The position numbers and the translations under genes are program-made. Source: Monodelphis domestica (lineage: Eukaryota; Chordata; Mammalia; Didelphimorphia; Didelphidae). From it: a stretch of 64,000 nt of DNA. A model generated the notes under the pieces. That model was given only the letters and a program-made list of their open reading frames with translations. It made no database searches and had not been told where the DNA came from. This document shows, piece after piece, positions 14,905-25,509 of this stretch. The stretch covers positions 9,929,884 to 9,993,883 of the forward strand of contig NC_077235.1 of NCBI RefSeq assembly GCF_027887165.1, in the 5' to 3' direction. Each line of letters starts with the position of its first letter. Position 1 is the first letter of the stretch.

Positions 14905-15060
14905 GTAAATGACATATTTCCACTTTACAAATGAGAAAACTGAGGCACAGAGCGCTTTAAATGACTTGCCCAAGGTCACGCAACTACTAAATGTCTAAGG
15001 CTGGAAATGAGTCTTCCCTGACTCCAGCTCCAACATTGTCTCCACTCATACCAGGCTACC
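14905..15060 (-). repeat. CORE-SINE remnant
   Basis: AAATGAGAAAACTGAGGCAC and ACTTGCCCAAGGTCACGCAA mark the reverse copy. Confidence 0.7.
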
Positions 15061-15189
15061 AACCAATGACTTGCAACTCATATAGGATAGAAACCATAGA
15101 TTTTGCCTTCAGGAAATTTACAATCTAACTGTAGAACACAGAAATTGAGAAGTAATGGAGCAAGACGTTCTACAGTTAAAATTGAAAAG

Positions 15190-15530
15190 GAAATGCACCA
15201 GTTTGGAGGGCAACCTTGAGTATCAGTGTGAAGGGAGTTCAGAGGCATCTAGTCCAGTCCAAGGGGACCATCATGTATCCCATCTCCTGCCAGTGCCCTG
15301 CCTCTGCTTAAAGACCTCTCTCTTGGCTGGTGAATCATTTTCACTTTTGTACAGCTCTGAACGTTAAGAAGCATTTCTTGACATTCAGTCTCAATCAGCT
15401 TCTCTTCACCTTCCACTGCTCCTTCTACCCTCTCTGTTTGCTAAGCAAGACAAACCGACATTGGCCAACCATTCAGATATTTTAGGATAGCTCCAATTGC
15501 TTCAATGACCAGTCTTGATTGTTTCCTGAG
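15190..15530 (-). repeat. L3/CR1 3'-end remnant, minus strand
   Basis: CATCTAGTCCAGTCCAAGG, GCCTCTGCTTAAAGACCTCT and GAAGCATTTCTTGACATTCA resemble the L3 3' region seen at 11690-12370. Confidence 0.5.
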
Positions 15531-15694
15531 GGAGAGGTAATGAACTCAAGATGCAGAATGAGACATACATTTTCTCACATAGCCATTGGGGGAATTTGCT
15601 TTGCTTGACTATGCCTATTTGTTAGAAGGGTTTTGTTTCTATTTTATTTTGAAGTTAGGAATCAGACCATAGAAGAATACATATTAGGTGGGAA

Positions 15695-15747
15695 AGAGAG
15701 ACCAAGAGAGAGAGAAAGAAGGGGGAGAGAGAGAGAGAGAGGGAGAG

Positions 15748-15823
<76 letters not shown>

Positions 15824-15851
15824 GGAAGGAAGGAAGGAAGGAAGGAAGGAA

Positions 15852-15937
<86 letters not shown>

Positions 15938-16035
15938 GAAAGAAAGAAAGAAGGATTGAAGGAAGGAAGGAAGGAAGGAAGAAGAGAGACAGAAAGAGGG
16001 GAAGAAGGAAGGAAAGGAGGGAGGGAGGAAGCAAG
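15695..16035. repeat. Long polypurine repeat (GA)n, (GAAG)n, (GAAA)n
   Basis: An almost pure purine run of about 340 bases is built of three successive blocks: GA (about 15728-15817), GGAA (15818-15855), GAAA (15856-15950), then mixed GAAG. It is open in several frames only because it lacks T-containing stops. It makes strong mirror symmetry, which can form intramolecular triplex DNA. Confidence 0.95.
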
Positions 16036-16049
16036 GAAGCATCTTTTTT

Positions 16050-17270
16050 TTTTAATGCACAGAAGAGAGCAGAAAGAACCACAAACTAAATGTATTAGAT
16101 ATATCTCAAAAATCATCTCTATATTACAGAGTTTTGCACTTTCAAATATTATCTTCTCCTGTTCTACAATGAACAGGAAAGCACATTTTATCTGGTGTTA
16201 AGATTAGAATTTTTTAGAAATTAAAAGCAATTGACATGTCCTTCCAATCCTTATCCTCTCCAAGAACAAATATCACCAGTTTTGCAACTAATCCTCACGT
16301 GGCATGATCTCCAGGTCCTGCAGCATCCTGAATGTTGTTAGTAGTACAAGGTCATCTTGATTGGAGTTTCCCAAGAGTGTGTCCCAGGAATCTGGGTTTG
16401 ACTCTGTATTGTTTAACTTTTTTTCCCCAATAACAACATTCAGTTTACATATGACCCAAACCCAGCGAATGACAGTCAGGATCCTAGAGGGTCCTCACAG
16501 GCTGGAGCATTAGAACAACGTGTTTTTAATGACTAATCAATTAATTTAGCAAGCCTTTATCATCTACCTTGCTTTCTCATTGAACAATAACAAGATGAAA
16601 ATAAATTCCCCACCATAAAGACGTACATCACAGCAGTAGAAATTCCCATTTGAGTCACGCCACAAATGCATGTGTCATTCTGCATCTTAAGTCCATCACC
16701 TCCCTGCCACGGCTCCTATTTTCTGAGTTCTATGGGGAGGCCTTGAACTCCCTGATTCTTCCGATGTGCCATGATTCAAGAACAGGTGTGACCACTGCTC
16801 CTCTGACTCATACCTGGTGTCCCCAAGTAGCCAACCAGAGCCCCCAACAAGGCCGCTACCACAAACACTCTCACCCTACCCTCACCCCTGTGGTCCCCTC
16901 AGGTGGCTGGAAGGTTCAGCTTGCCCCTCAGCTGGCCTGGGAGTGACCACAGACTATACAGGTCCTCGATGTTCTTCAGCCAACCTCTTTCACCAGTTAC
17001 AAGTGCTCACTCTTCCTTATCCCCAGCCTCACCTGAGATATGGGCTGATCAGTGCTCCTGAGCCTGTACCACCAGAGGGCCTGGAATCGTCTCCTGTTCC
17101 TCTGTCTAACTCCCGCAGGGTTCCTGAATCTGCTGCTGCCCCAGCTATAGCTACCTCCTGGGTTTGGGGCTCAGGGTTTGTAGGTACTTTGAGGCACTTC
17201 GCAGAGGCCAGCCCATCACTCCAGAGGCACCCCTGAGATCTGAGCTGATTTTCCCCTCCCTGCCTCCCAC
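16050..17270. other. No gene recognised
   Basis: The 16650-17260 part is GC-richer and free of recognisable SINEs. It has modest open frames without family motifs. It could be a decayed L1 5' region, but I cannot support that. No splice-bounded exon stands out. Confidence 0.35.
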
Positions 17271-17274
17271 ACTT

Positions 17275-18440
17275 TTAATTATTGCTGAAACTTTAAAGTT
17301 CACTTCGAGACATTATTTTAATTTATTTGTGGGGAAATTGAGAGGGCCAGGTCATTTCCTGCCTAATCCTATCATCTTTCCTCGTACTTATTACTTCCAT
17401 TCCTTTTTCTCGTTTTATTGTTATAGCTAGTATTTTGAGCACTTTATTAAGCAGTAATGGGAATAGTTGGCATCCTTGCTTTAACCCTGATCTTATCATA
17501 TTCTCCATTACATAAAAGATTTGCTTCTGGTATTAGATTTTATTTACAATTACAAAGAAAAGTTCCTTTTTTCCTGTGCTTTCTAGTGGGTGTGGATATC
17601 AAGGAATGTTTTAACAGAAATGAGTGTAGGATTTTTTCAAAAGTTTTTCCACTGGGGGCAGCTGGGTGGCTCAGTGGATTGAGGACCAGGTCTGGAGAAG
17701 GGAGGTCCTGGGTTCAAATGTGGCCTCAGACATTCCCCAGCTGTGTGACCCTGGGCAAGTCACTTGACCCCCATTGCCTAGCCCTTACCACTCTTCTGCC
17801 TTGGAACCAATATCCAGTATTGATTTTAAGACGGAAGGTGAGGGTTTTTTAAAAAAGCTTTTCCACCTACTCATATAATAATGTAGTTTTATTATTAATA
17901 TTATTTATTATGTTTATAGACTTCTTTATGTTGAACCAATCCTGCATTCCTGGCATAAATCCAACCTGGACATAGTGTAAAATCTTTCTAATATGGGATT
18001 TTAGTCTATTTGCTAATATTTTATTTAGAAGTTTTGCATCAGTTTTCATTATATTGATTTCGGATTGTGTTTCTCTCCTTGGCCTTTCACTTGTATAACT
18101 GTGAAGACCACGTTTGTGTCATAGAAAGCGATTTGAAGGAAGCTTTCCCCTTGTATCATTGTAAACCATTTTTCTAGAGCTGGAATTAATTGGTTTTGGA
18201 ATGTTTGATAAAATTCACTTGTAGTTCCATCTGGTTCTGGAGTATTTTCTTTAGGGGTTCATCTTTGGCTTGCTCAGTTCTTTTTCGGATATTAAATTCT
18301 CTATTTCTTTTTTGGTTAATCTGAGTATTTCATATTATGTAAGTATTTATCCATCTCCTCTAAGTTATCAGGGGGGGGTTTAGCATGCAGTTGGTTGCCA
18401 AATTGTTTCTGATCATTCCCTTTGTTTCTGCTGCAATTGT
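17275..18440 (-). mobile_element. L1 ORF2 fragment (reverse-transcriptase region), minus strand
   Basis: On the minus strand, 17867-18049 encodes LLNKILANRLKSHIRKILHY followed by QVGFMPGMQDWFNIKKSI, the L1 ORF2 fingers/palm region. The copy is interrupted by a SINE at 17654-17856 and is considerably decayed. Confidence 0.8.
17654..17856 (+). repeat. Marsupial-type tRNA-derived SINE
   Basis: Full-length copy from GGGGGCAGCTGGGTGGCTCA to the A-rich tail after GAAGGTGAGGGTTTT. Flanks AAGTTTTTCCAC (left) and AAGCTTTTCCAC (right) are a near-perfect target duplication in the host L1. Confidence 0.9.
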
Positions 18441-18832
18441 TGGGGGTTCATCTGCTCCAGTATATCTTGTACCTAATTGGTTCCGCTAATTGGCCTCTCT
18501 ATTAACCAGAACTGAATCATTTTGCTGATTACTGCCCTGAAGTACAGTCTAAGATTTGGAACTGCCAGGACCTCTTCCTTCCCATTTTTGTCATCGTTTC
18601 CTTTCACATCTTGACATTTTGTTCCTCCAGATAAATGTAGTTCTTATTTTAACAGCTCGATACCATGAGCCTTTGGTAGTTTGATTGCACTGACACCGAA
18701 TAAGGAAATTAATTTAGCTTGTATTGTCATCTTTATTATACTGACTTGGCCTACCTATGAGCAATTCATTGTTCTTTAGTTCTTCATTTGTCTTTATTTC
18801 TACAAAAAGTGTTTTTGAACTGTGTTCATGTA

Positions 18833-19464
18833 TGTGTGGAGTGGAATTCTGGGGGGGCTCGTACACCCCGAAATCACTCTAACAAGCAAACAGGAGACTT
18901 GATAAGATGCTGGTAGAGAAAAGCAGCTTTCTTCAGAGAAAACATCCAGGGGAAACAGCAGGGACGGGGGGAAAAGGGATTCTGCCTACACAAGTGGTTT
19001 GCTTGGGGCAACAATGCCTCAATTCTAGGTACAATCACACACTTTGATAATAATCCTAATGAAGGTTCTCCTCCTCTCCTCTGTCCAACCCCACAGAAGG
19101 GGAGGCTGTGATGTTCACAGTCTTGAGCGCGTGATTTCCAACATTACGAACCCCTAAAGACTGACCGCCATGATCAAGAAGAACCCGTGACTCTCATGGG
19201 ATTCCCAGCCTAGGACAAAAAAGACACTTTTGAAACTCCCTGTACTTTCCCTCCTTCAGCTTATCTTATAGTTGGCTTTCTTCCCAGGGTACAGACAAAC
19301 TCTTCTCAAGGCTTTTGAAAATAGGTCAGGAAAACTCAAAGTGTTTATGGGGTGGGGGTGGGAAACAGCTCTACTCCAAGAAATAGTAATACTAAGGGGT
19401 CTTGAAAATTGGGACTCCAAGCCAAATCCTACTGAGAATTACACACTGAATCTCACCCCACACA
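18833..19464 (-). mobile_element. Solo LTR of an endogenous retrovirus (fossil)
   Basis: This 632-bp sequence starts TGTGTGG and ends CCCACACA, the TG...CA ends of an LTR. It is flanked by the perfect 5-bp duplication ATGTA (18828-18832 and 19465-19469), with the host L1 continuing on both sides. No internal viral region is present, so it is a solo LTR. Its left 150 bp resembles the LTR starting at 54849. The minus orientation is inferred from that relative. The family is not assigned. It is younger than the L1 it interrupts. Confidence 0.8.
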
Positions 19465-19528
19465 ATGTAGTTCCTATATGTGCCTTGGTAGGTAGACTCT
19501 CAAGTAATTTTATACATTCTGTATTTAC

Positions 19529-19711
19529 TTTTTTTAACCCCTTCCCTTCCATCTTGGAATCACTACTGTGTATTGGTTCTAAGGCAGAAGAGTGGAAAAG
19601 GCTAGGCAATGGGGGTCAAGTGACTTGCCTAGGGTCACGCAGCTAGGAAGTGTCTGAGACCTGCTGTCTCTAGTCCTGGCTCTCTATCCACTGTGCCACC
19701 CAGCTGTCCCC
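19529..19711 (-). repeat. Marsupial-type tRNA-derived SINE
   Basis: Reverse copy ending in GTGCCACCCAGCTGTCCC. It is flanked by the 10-bp duplication TCTGTATTTA at 19519-19528 and 19712-19721. Confidence 0.9.
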
Positions 19712-19892
19712 TCTGTATTTATTTTGAATGCAATTTCTCCTTCTGTCTTTTCCTACTGGGTTTTGTTGGTAATATAGAAAACTGCTAATAGTTTATGTAG
19801 ATTTATTTTAGAGCCTAGAGATTTGTTGAAGTTATTTATTGTTTGAATTTATATTTGTTGACTCGCTAGGGTTCTGAAGTCATCCCTTTCAT

Positions 19893-20395
19893 AATTTCTT
19901 ACAACACAATAGTATTATATTACTCCATTCATCTTTTGTAATTTGTTTAGCCATTACTGAAGAGATGGGCACTCCCTCAGATTTTATTTATTTATTGCCA
20001 CAGCAAAAAGAGCTGCTAAAAGTATCTTTGTATATATACATGGTACATCTGTATGGTACCTTTTCTTCATCCTTTGAACTCTTTGAAGTATAAGCCTAAT
20101 AGTGGTATCAATGGGTCAAAGGGTCACCGTTTAGGGACTTTGGGGGAATGGTTCCAAATGCTTTCTAGAATGATTGGACCAATTCACAGTTCTACTGACA
20201 ATACATGAATGTGCCTATCTTCCCATGTCCCTGCCAACATTTATATTTTCTTTTTTTCTGGCCTACTTTGCTAAATCTCATGGGTGGGAAGTGGAACCTC
20301 AGAATTGTTTTTATTCTTATTTATGTGATTATTAGTGATTTACACCTTTTAAAAAATACGACTATTGTGAGTTTCCATTCCCTTTCCTTGAAGTG
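19893..20395 (-). mobile_element. L1 3'-UTR fragment, minus strand
   Basis: The wording CACAATAGTATTATATTACT, TTAGCCATTACTGAAGAGAT and GCCACAGCAAAAAGAGCTGC is the standard antisense L1 3' end in this window. Confidence 0.75.
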
Positions 20396-20640
20396 AGCTA
20401 GTAATAATAATAGCAGTAATTATCATCTATATTGACTTTTGAAGTTTGCAAATGCTTTACATAGCACTTTACAAAGCATATAACAAATCTGTGAGTTAGG
20501 TGCTGCTGCTCCATTTTATAGATGCAAAAACTGAGGCACAGAGTGGTTAAGTGACTTACCTACAGGGACATAGCTTGTATTTGAGGCAGGAAAAACTCAG
20601 GTCTTCCTGACTTCGTCTAGTGCTCTATCTGTTATACCAA
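20395..20640 (-). repeat. CORE-SINE (MIR family)
   Basis: CACTTTACAAAGCATATAAC, GCAAAAACTGAGGCACAGAG and CTAGTGCTCTATCTGTTATA appear in reverse-copy order, nearly full length. Confidence 0.75.
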
Positions 20641-20644
20641 GCTT

Positions 20645-21115
20645 GCAGATGATTTTTTTCAGCCTTATTGATACCTTTTATTTTTACATTATAGTAATTT
20701 CTGGATATTATTCTGTGCCCCACTCCACCCCCCAACTCTTGCTCCCTGGTCAGCCACCCAGAGAGCCTTTTCTTATAAAAAAGAAAAATAGCTAAGTGAA
20801 TCTGATTGCCATGGTGACCACATCTGGCATCTGTAGACATAGAGCCCTCCATGTCTCTAAGGAAAGAAAGACAATGCCTTTCCTTATTTTTTTCTGGGAC
20901 CAAGGACAGTTACACAGCATTAACCTTCATTTTATTCACAGTCTTTCCTTTCACATCATTGTCACGATTGTGCACATCCTTCTCCTGGTTCTGCTTACTT
21001 CATTCTATATAATTTTGTACAAGGTTTCTCATGTTTCTTTGGGTTCCTCCTATTCATAATTTCTTATGATACTGTAGTTTTCTATTCCTATAGATCCCAT
21101 CCATTCCGAAAAGTT
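20645..21115 (-). mobile_element. Older L1 3'-end fragment, minus strand
   Basis: TTACATTATAGTAATTTCTG, ACATCATTGTCACGATTGTG and CTGGTTCTGCTTACTTCATT are from an L1 3' UTR of an older subfamily than the one at 42-54 kb. A similar piece is at 60300-60575. Confidence 0.6.
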
Positions 21116-21158
21116 ACTGAAAGTATTTAAGCATATATTTGATGGCAATCTCTGAAGA

Positions 21159-21178
21159 ATGTGTGTGTGTGTGTGTGT
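21159..21178. repeat. TG dinucleotide repeat
   Basis: Ten TG units. Confidence 0.9.
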
Positions 21179-21179
21179 T

Positions 21180-23690
21180 CCTGTGTGCCATACCCTTCCT
21201 TCTTGCCAGGTAGTCCAGTGAGCCCTCCCTTGTAACAGAGAGAAAAGAGGGGGAACAGCATTGGGTAAAATCAAGCAGGGTTTCCATCACATCTGATTTT
21301 GGGGGAAGATCATTTTTCAAAATGTCATGCCACACAGGTGTTCACCAGCCCTTCCTCCTCTGGCTGGGGTTCTGCCTGGGACTGGTAGAAGGTCAGAACC
21401 TGAGGAAGAACAGACCCAGGCAAGGTCTTAGAAACTCCTTTCCATACTAGTGCAAATATTAATGGTATAGAAATGGGTCTTGATCAATGACCCATGTAAA
21501 ACCCAGAGGAATTGTGCATCGGCCACGGGGGAAGGCAGGGAAAGAACATGAATCATGAAAAATATTCTAAATTAATTAAATAAAATTTTAAGAAAGAAAT
21601 TCTTTTCCTGCCTGCCTGAGTCCTGCTTTCTCTTGGTAAAGATTTCTGCTGTCTGTCCCTTCACCTGCCCTCTGGTGCATAGGTAGATTAGCCCAGGAGT
21701 GGGCAGAGGAGCTCCCTTCCAGAGAGGACCAACCAGCTAAGGTAAGGCCAAAGAACTAAGCTGAGCCCCTGCCTGGAAGGTTTAGCTGGGTGTCAGGCCA
21801 AATCTTTCTTAGAGTTGTCTGGGGGAAGAAAAAAAGGATGTGAATGTTCACTAAAGAGCATTGCAACCCTTGAAACTGCAGGCAGCCCAGTATAGTGGAT
21901 ATAGTGCAGGCCTGTGAACCCCTGGACCTTGGATCTCAGTCCCCTATAGGGCCAAGGAGGACTCTTGACAGCTCAGTTTCCTCTTCCGTAAAAAGGAGCT
22001 AATAATCATCTCTGTGGAGCTTCCCTCATAAGACTGTTGTGAGAATCAAAGGAAATATTTTATGAAAGTTGCTTTGTAAACCCTAAAGAGACACGTAAAT
22101 CTGAGTCACTATTAGTAAAATGCTATGCGAATGTGCTATTCCAGTGATTCAAGGGCTGTGCAGAAAGCAAAATATAACTAACTGTGTTATTAGCATCAGC
22201 ATCAGCATCATCAGTGTCTGTAATTGGCTGGGGGCAGGGAGACTGCCTAAGCACTGTCTGCAGGCACCAGTGTCAGTGTTAGAGGTCTGAAAGAACCTTC
22301 TTTAGAAGTGCCAGCAGAAGTTGGGAGATGAGTGTTGATGTTCACATCTCTCTAAGAATCTTTCATGTTTACACAATGAAAGAGAGACTTTCTTTCATGT
22401 AGGCTCAGAGTAAGGCTTCAGGGCTTTGGGGGTTTCCTTCTGGCAGCCATTGCTCGGGTTTGATTCTTTCCCTTGAGGGAACAAAGTTTTGTAATAAAAA
22501 GGACCAAAGTTTGGGCAATCCATTTTCAAGAAGCGGCTATTTCCCCAATTCCCGTTTCCTCTGAAAGGTTCAGTGGCCAGAGACTCAGTTTTGGTTTCCA
22601 GTGCCAGCTTGGCCCTGTCCTAACTACTGGTCTTGGGTGAGTCAGAGCCTTAGGTTAGTACACTGTAAAATGATGTTCCTCAGAGGACAGTCGGCATTTA
22701 GTCAGGGAAGGCTGTGGCAGAGGGGAGGGGGCCTTAAAGGGTACCCAGCAGTGACAATACTGTTCAGAGACTACAAGCATTCCAACTGAACTGGCCTGTG
22801 TGATGGTTGCCACTGCTCTGGCCAGGCTGTTTTAGTGTTACCTATCTAGACAAGAGATGCCAAGCCTCCAGGAATGGAGGGATCATGCCAATATGCTTTG
22901 TACAAACCTGGGATCACCTCTAATGGGCAGAGGCCCACCAAGAGCTGGATAAGAACCACTTGAAAAAGAAAATAGCAAGAAAAATGGGGTTGTTTTGATG
23001 AGTATCCTCTTTGGACCTAAGACATGGAAAAAGTCTCAGTTATTCCTTATTCATGACTTTCTTATCATTAAGGAGTTGAGAGTTCAGGAAAATCTTGGTT
23101 GTGCAATCCTATGAGAAGGTCTGGAAAGCACTTGGCCAACTTTAGAGCACTATTAAAATGTCACTCATTGTCATTATTTGTGGACACTGTGGCCCATTAA
23201 GACCTTGGAGGAAAAAAGGGCTATTAGCCCTGAGTAACAGAGGCCCCAAAATGGAGGACAAAGCTTCTTAACCTACAGTCTGTGAACTTGTTCTTTACAT
23301 CTCTATTTTGATAATTATTTAAATAAGATTGGTTTACTTTGCAATCTTATGTATCTTAGTCTTTGTATTTAAAAGTGTTCTGGTGGGAAGGGATCCAGAG
23401 AATTTAATCATACTGTCAAAGGTGTCCCTGACACAACAGAGTAAGAATCCTTAATGTAGGGGAAGAGATCATTGAGGTAAATGCTAATTGATATCTTCAT
23501 ACTTCTCTTAGACATTGTCCTCTCCTCCTTAGCTCTCTCTCTGAGGAAGAATGGTCCTTTTCCTTGCCAACAAGAACTGGCCCTGTTACTTGGGCCCTTG
23601 AGCCCTTCCTACTCAGTTTCCTTTGGGACCTGAACCTCATTTCTCATTCTGTTTTTCTCTTCCTATCTGATGGGCCCTGCTGTGATGCTT
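21180..23690. other. Mostly unique intergenic sequence
   Basis: I recognise only a MIR-like copy at about 21887-22115 (plus strand, AAAAGGAGCTAATAATCATC and ACTGTTGTGAGAATCAAAGG) and a GCATCA hexamer run at 22193-22212. A weak L2-like plus-strand piece may lie at 23515-23700. There is no supported gene. Confidence 0.45.
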
Positions 23691-24702
23691 ATAACGGACC
23701 TAGGTCTCCTCTATCATCAAAAAGCCTTCATTTTGAGTCAAGGGAACTGGATTTACAACCAAGAATCACCTAACCATCAAAACTGACTATATTCTTTCAG
23801 GGGGAAAATATGGTCATTTAATAAAAGAGAAGATTTCCAAGAATTCCTGAAGAAAAGACCAGACCCAAACCAAAAATGTGATATCCAAATACAAAATTCA
23901 AGAGAACCATAAAAAGGTAAATAAGAAAGAGAAAAACGTAAGGACCTCAATAAGGTTGAATTGTTTATATTCTTACATGGAAAGATGATATTTGAAACTC
24001 GTAAAATTGTTATCATTATCATCAGACAGAGTATGTGGTAGTAAATTGTTTAGGATGATATGCAAAAAATCCTAGGGGTGAAAAAGAGAATTGCATGGAA
24101 AGAAAAGGAAAGAGAGAAGCAAAATCACATAAAGAGGCACAGGGAAAAAATATAACAGAGAAGGGGAGGATGAGGGTTGTGATGGGCAATAGTTAAACCT
24201 TAATCTCATCAGAATTGGCTCAGAGAGGGAAGAATAGCCAGATTCTTTGGGGTATAGAATCCTATCTTACCCTATAGAGAAGTAGAAGGGGAATAAGAAA
24301 GGGGGTGATGGGAAGGAGAGTAATATAACGGAGGGATAATGGGGGTAGTGATTAAAAGCAAAACTAAAGCAAAAATAGATCTGATTAAAAGAGATAATGG
24401 AGGTAATTACATCTTGATAAAAGGTAGTATAGACAATGAAGTAATATCAGTACTTAACATATATGCACTAAATGGTACTGTTTCCAGGTTTTTAAAGAAG
24501 AAAAGAGCATAAGGAGTAAATAGATAGTTAAAATATACTAGTGGAGGACCTCAACATTTCTCTATCAGAAGTAGACAAATCTAACCAAAAACTAAACAAG
24601 AAGGAAGTAAAGGAAGTGAATGAAATTTTAGAAAAGTTAGATTTAATAGATATCTGGAGAAAAAATTGAATAGGAATAAAAAGGAATATACCTTCTTTTC
24701 AG

Positions 24703-25509
24703 TTTTTCCAATATGGTATGATTGCCTGAGGGCTGAGAGCTCTGAGAGTCACCTCCCACTGCTGATTTGATTAACCTTTGAGATGCTGATAGCTTAAAGA
24801 CTTGCTTTAGGCTTGGTCATAAGCTTTTGGTCTTACTCTGAGCTTGATAAGGTCCGGAATTGCTCAAGTTCATGCCTCAGGCTTAGGTGATTGGTCTCAC
24901 TGTGTACTTGTTCTAATCTGGCACACAATTGATTGCCCTGTCCTGAAGCTCCACCCTGAGCTTTTGGCAAAAAGATTCAGACCTACTTTGAATCTACCAA
25001 TTACCCCAAACTGGGATCTATGTCCTTATCACAAGCCTATACTGGGACTCTGGACTTCACTCTGGGCCCATGCAGATCATCCCATTTCAGCATAGACTGC
25101 CCTGGGATGGGATACCAGACTTCCCCACAGTTTAGAATTTCAAGGGGTGTGGGTTTGTTGGACCTCTATTTGCTCAGGCAGGGTCTCATGATCTGGCTGT
25201 TGGCTTGGGCTTAGGTTTTGAACCTGGGACAGCAGATGTGGGTTTGGTGTGTGGCTTGCTCTTGGCTTATTCTTCACTCCTTTCTATAGACTTGCTGACT
25301 GTGCTCCCCTTTCACCCCAGTGCCCAGATGTTCTCTGCCTACCTTTTGAGTTTTTCTTTTCTTGAAAGTTGTTTCACTTTGTCTCCTTGTTGGTTCTTTT
25401 TCTCCTTTGTTTTGTGGTGTTATTTTAATGTTGATTGGAGGAGATTCTCATAGCAACTGAGCTTCTCTGCTTTACTCTATCATCTTGGCTCTGCCCCAGG
25501 AACTCAGTT
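24703..25509 (-). mobile_element. L1 5'-UTR-like sequence inserted in the L1 endonuclease region
   Basis: The host L1 reads up to TATACCTTCTTTTCAG (ending 24702) and resumes with TATATCTTCTTTTCAG (25510-25525), then continues the endonuclease frame with GTYTKIDHV. The 807 bases between, on the minus strand, start CAGAGCCAAGATGATAGAGT, the classic marsupial L1 5' end. They continue as GC-richer 5'-UTR sequence without ORF1, ORF2 or a clear poly(A). It compares with the L1 5' end near 50400-50905. Confidence 0.65.

Larger units (their letters stand above)
18440..19893 (-). mobile_element. L1 ORF2 C-terminal fragment, minus strand, split by an LTR and a SINE
   Basis: The antisense wording (ATTACTGCCCTGAAGTACAG, CAGGACCTCTTCCTTCCC, CTATGAGCAATTCATTGTTC) matches the ORF2 C-terminal region of the copies at 44500 and 47400. 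Removing the LTR (18833-19464) and the SINE (19529-19711) restores a continuous L1 segment. Confidence 0.75.

Noticed and set aside
15655-16116. Frames of 108 to 153 codons made of Ser/Leu/Phe or Arg/Glu/Lys repeats
   Set aside because: Pure translation of the purine repeat.
16817-17236. A 139-codon Pro/Ser-rich plus-strand frame
   Set aside because: No start context, no splice sites in phase and no family motifs; the composition is that of GC-richer noncoding DNA.
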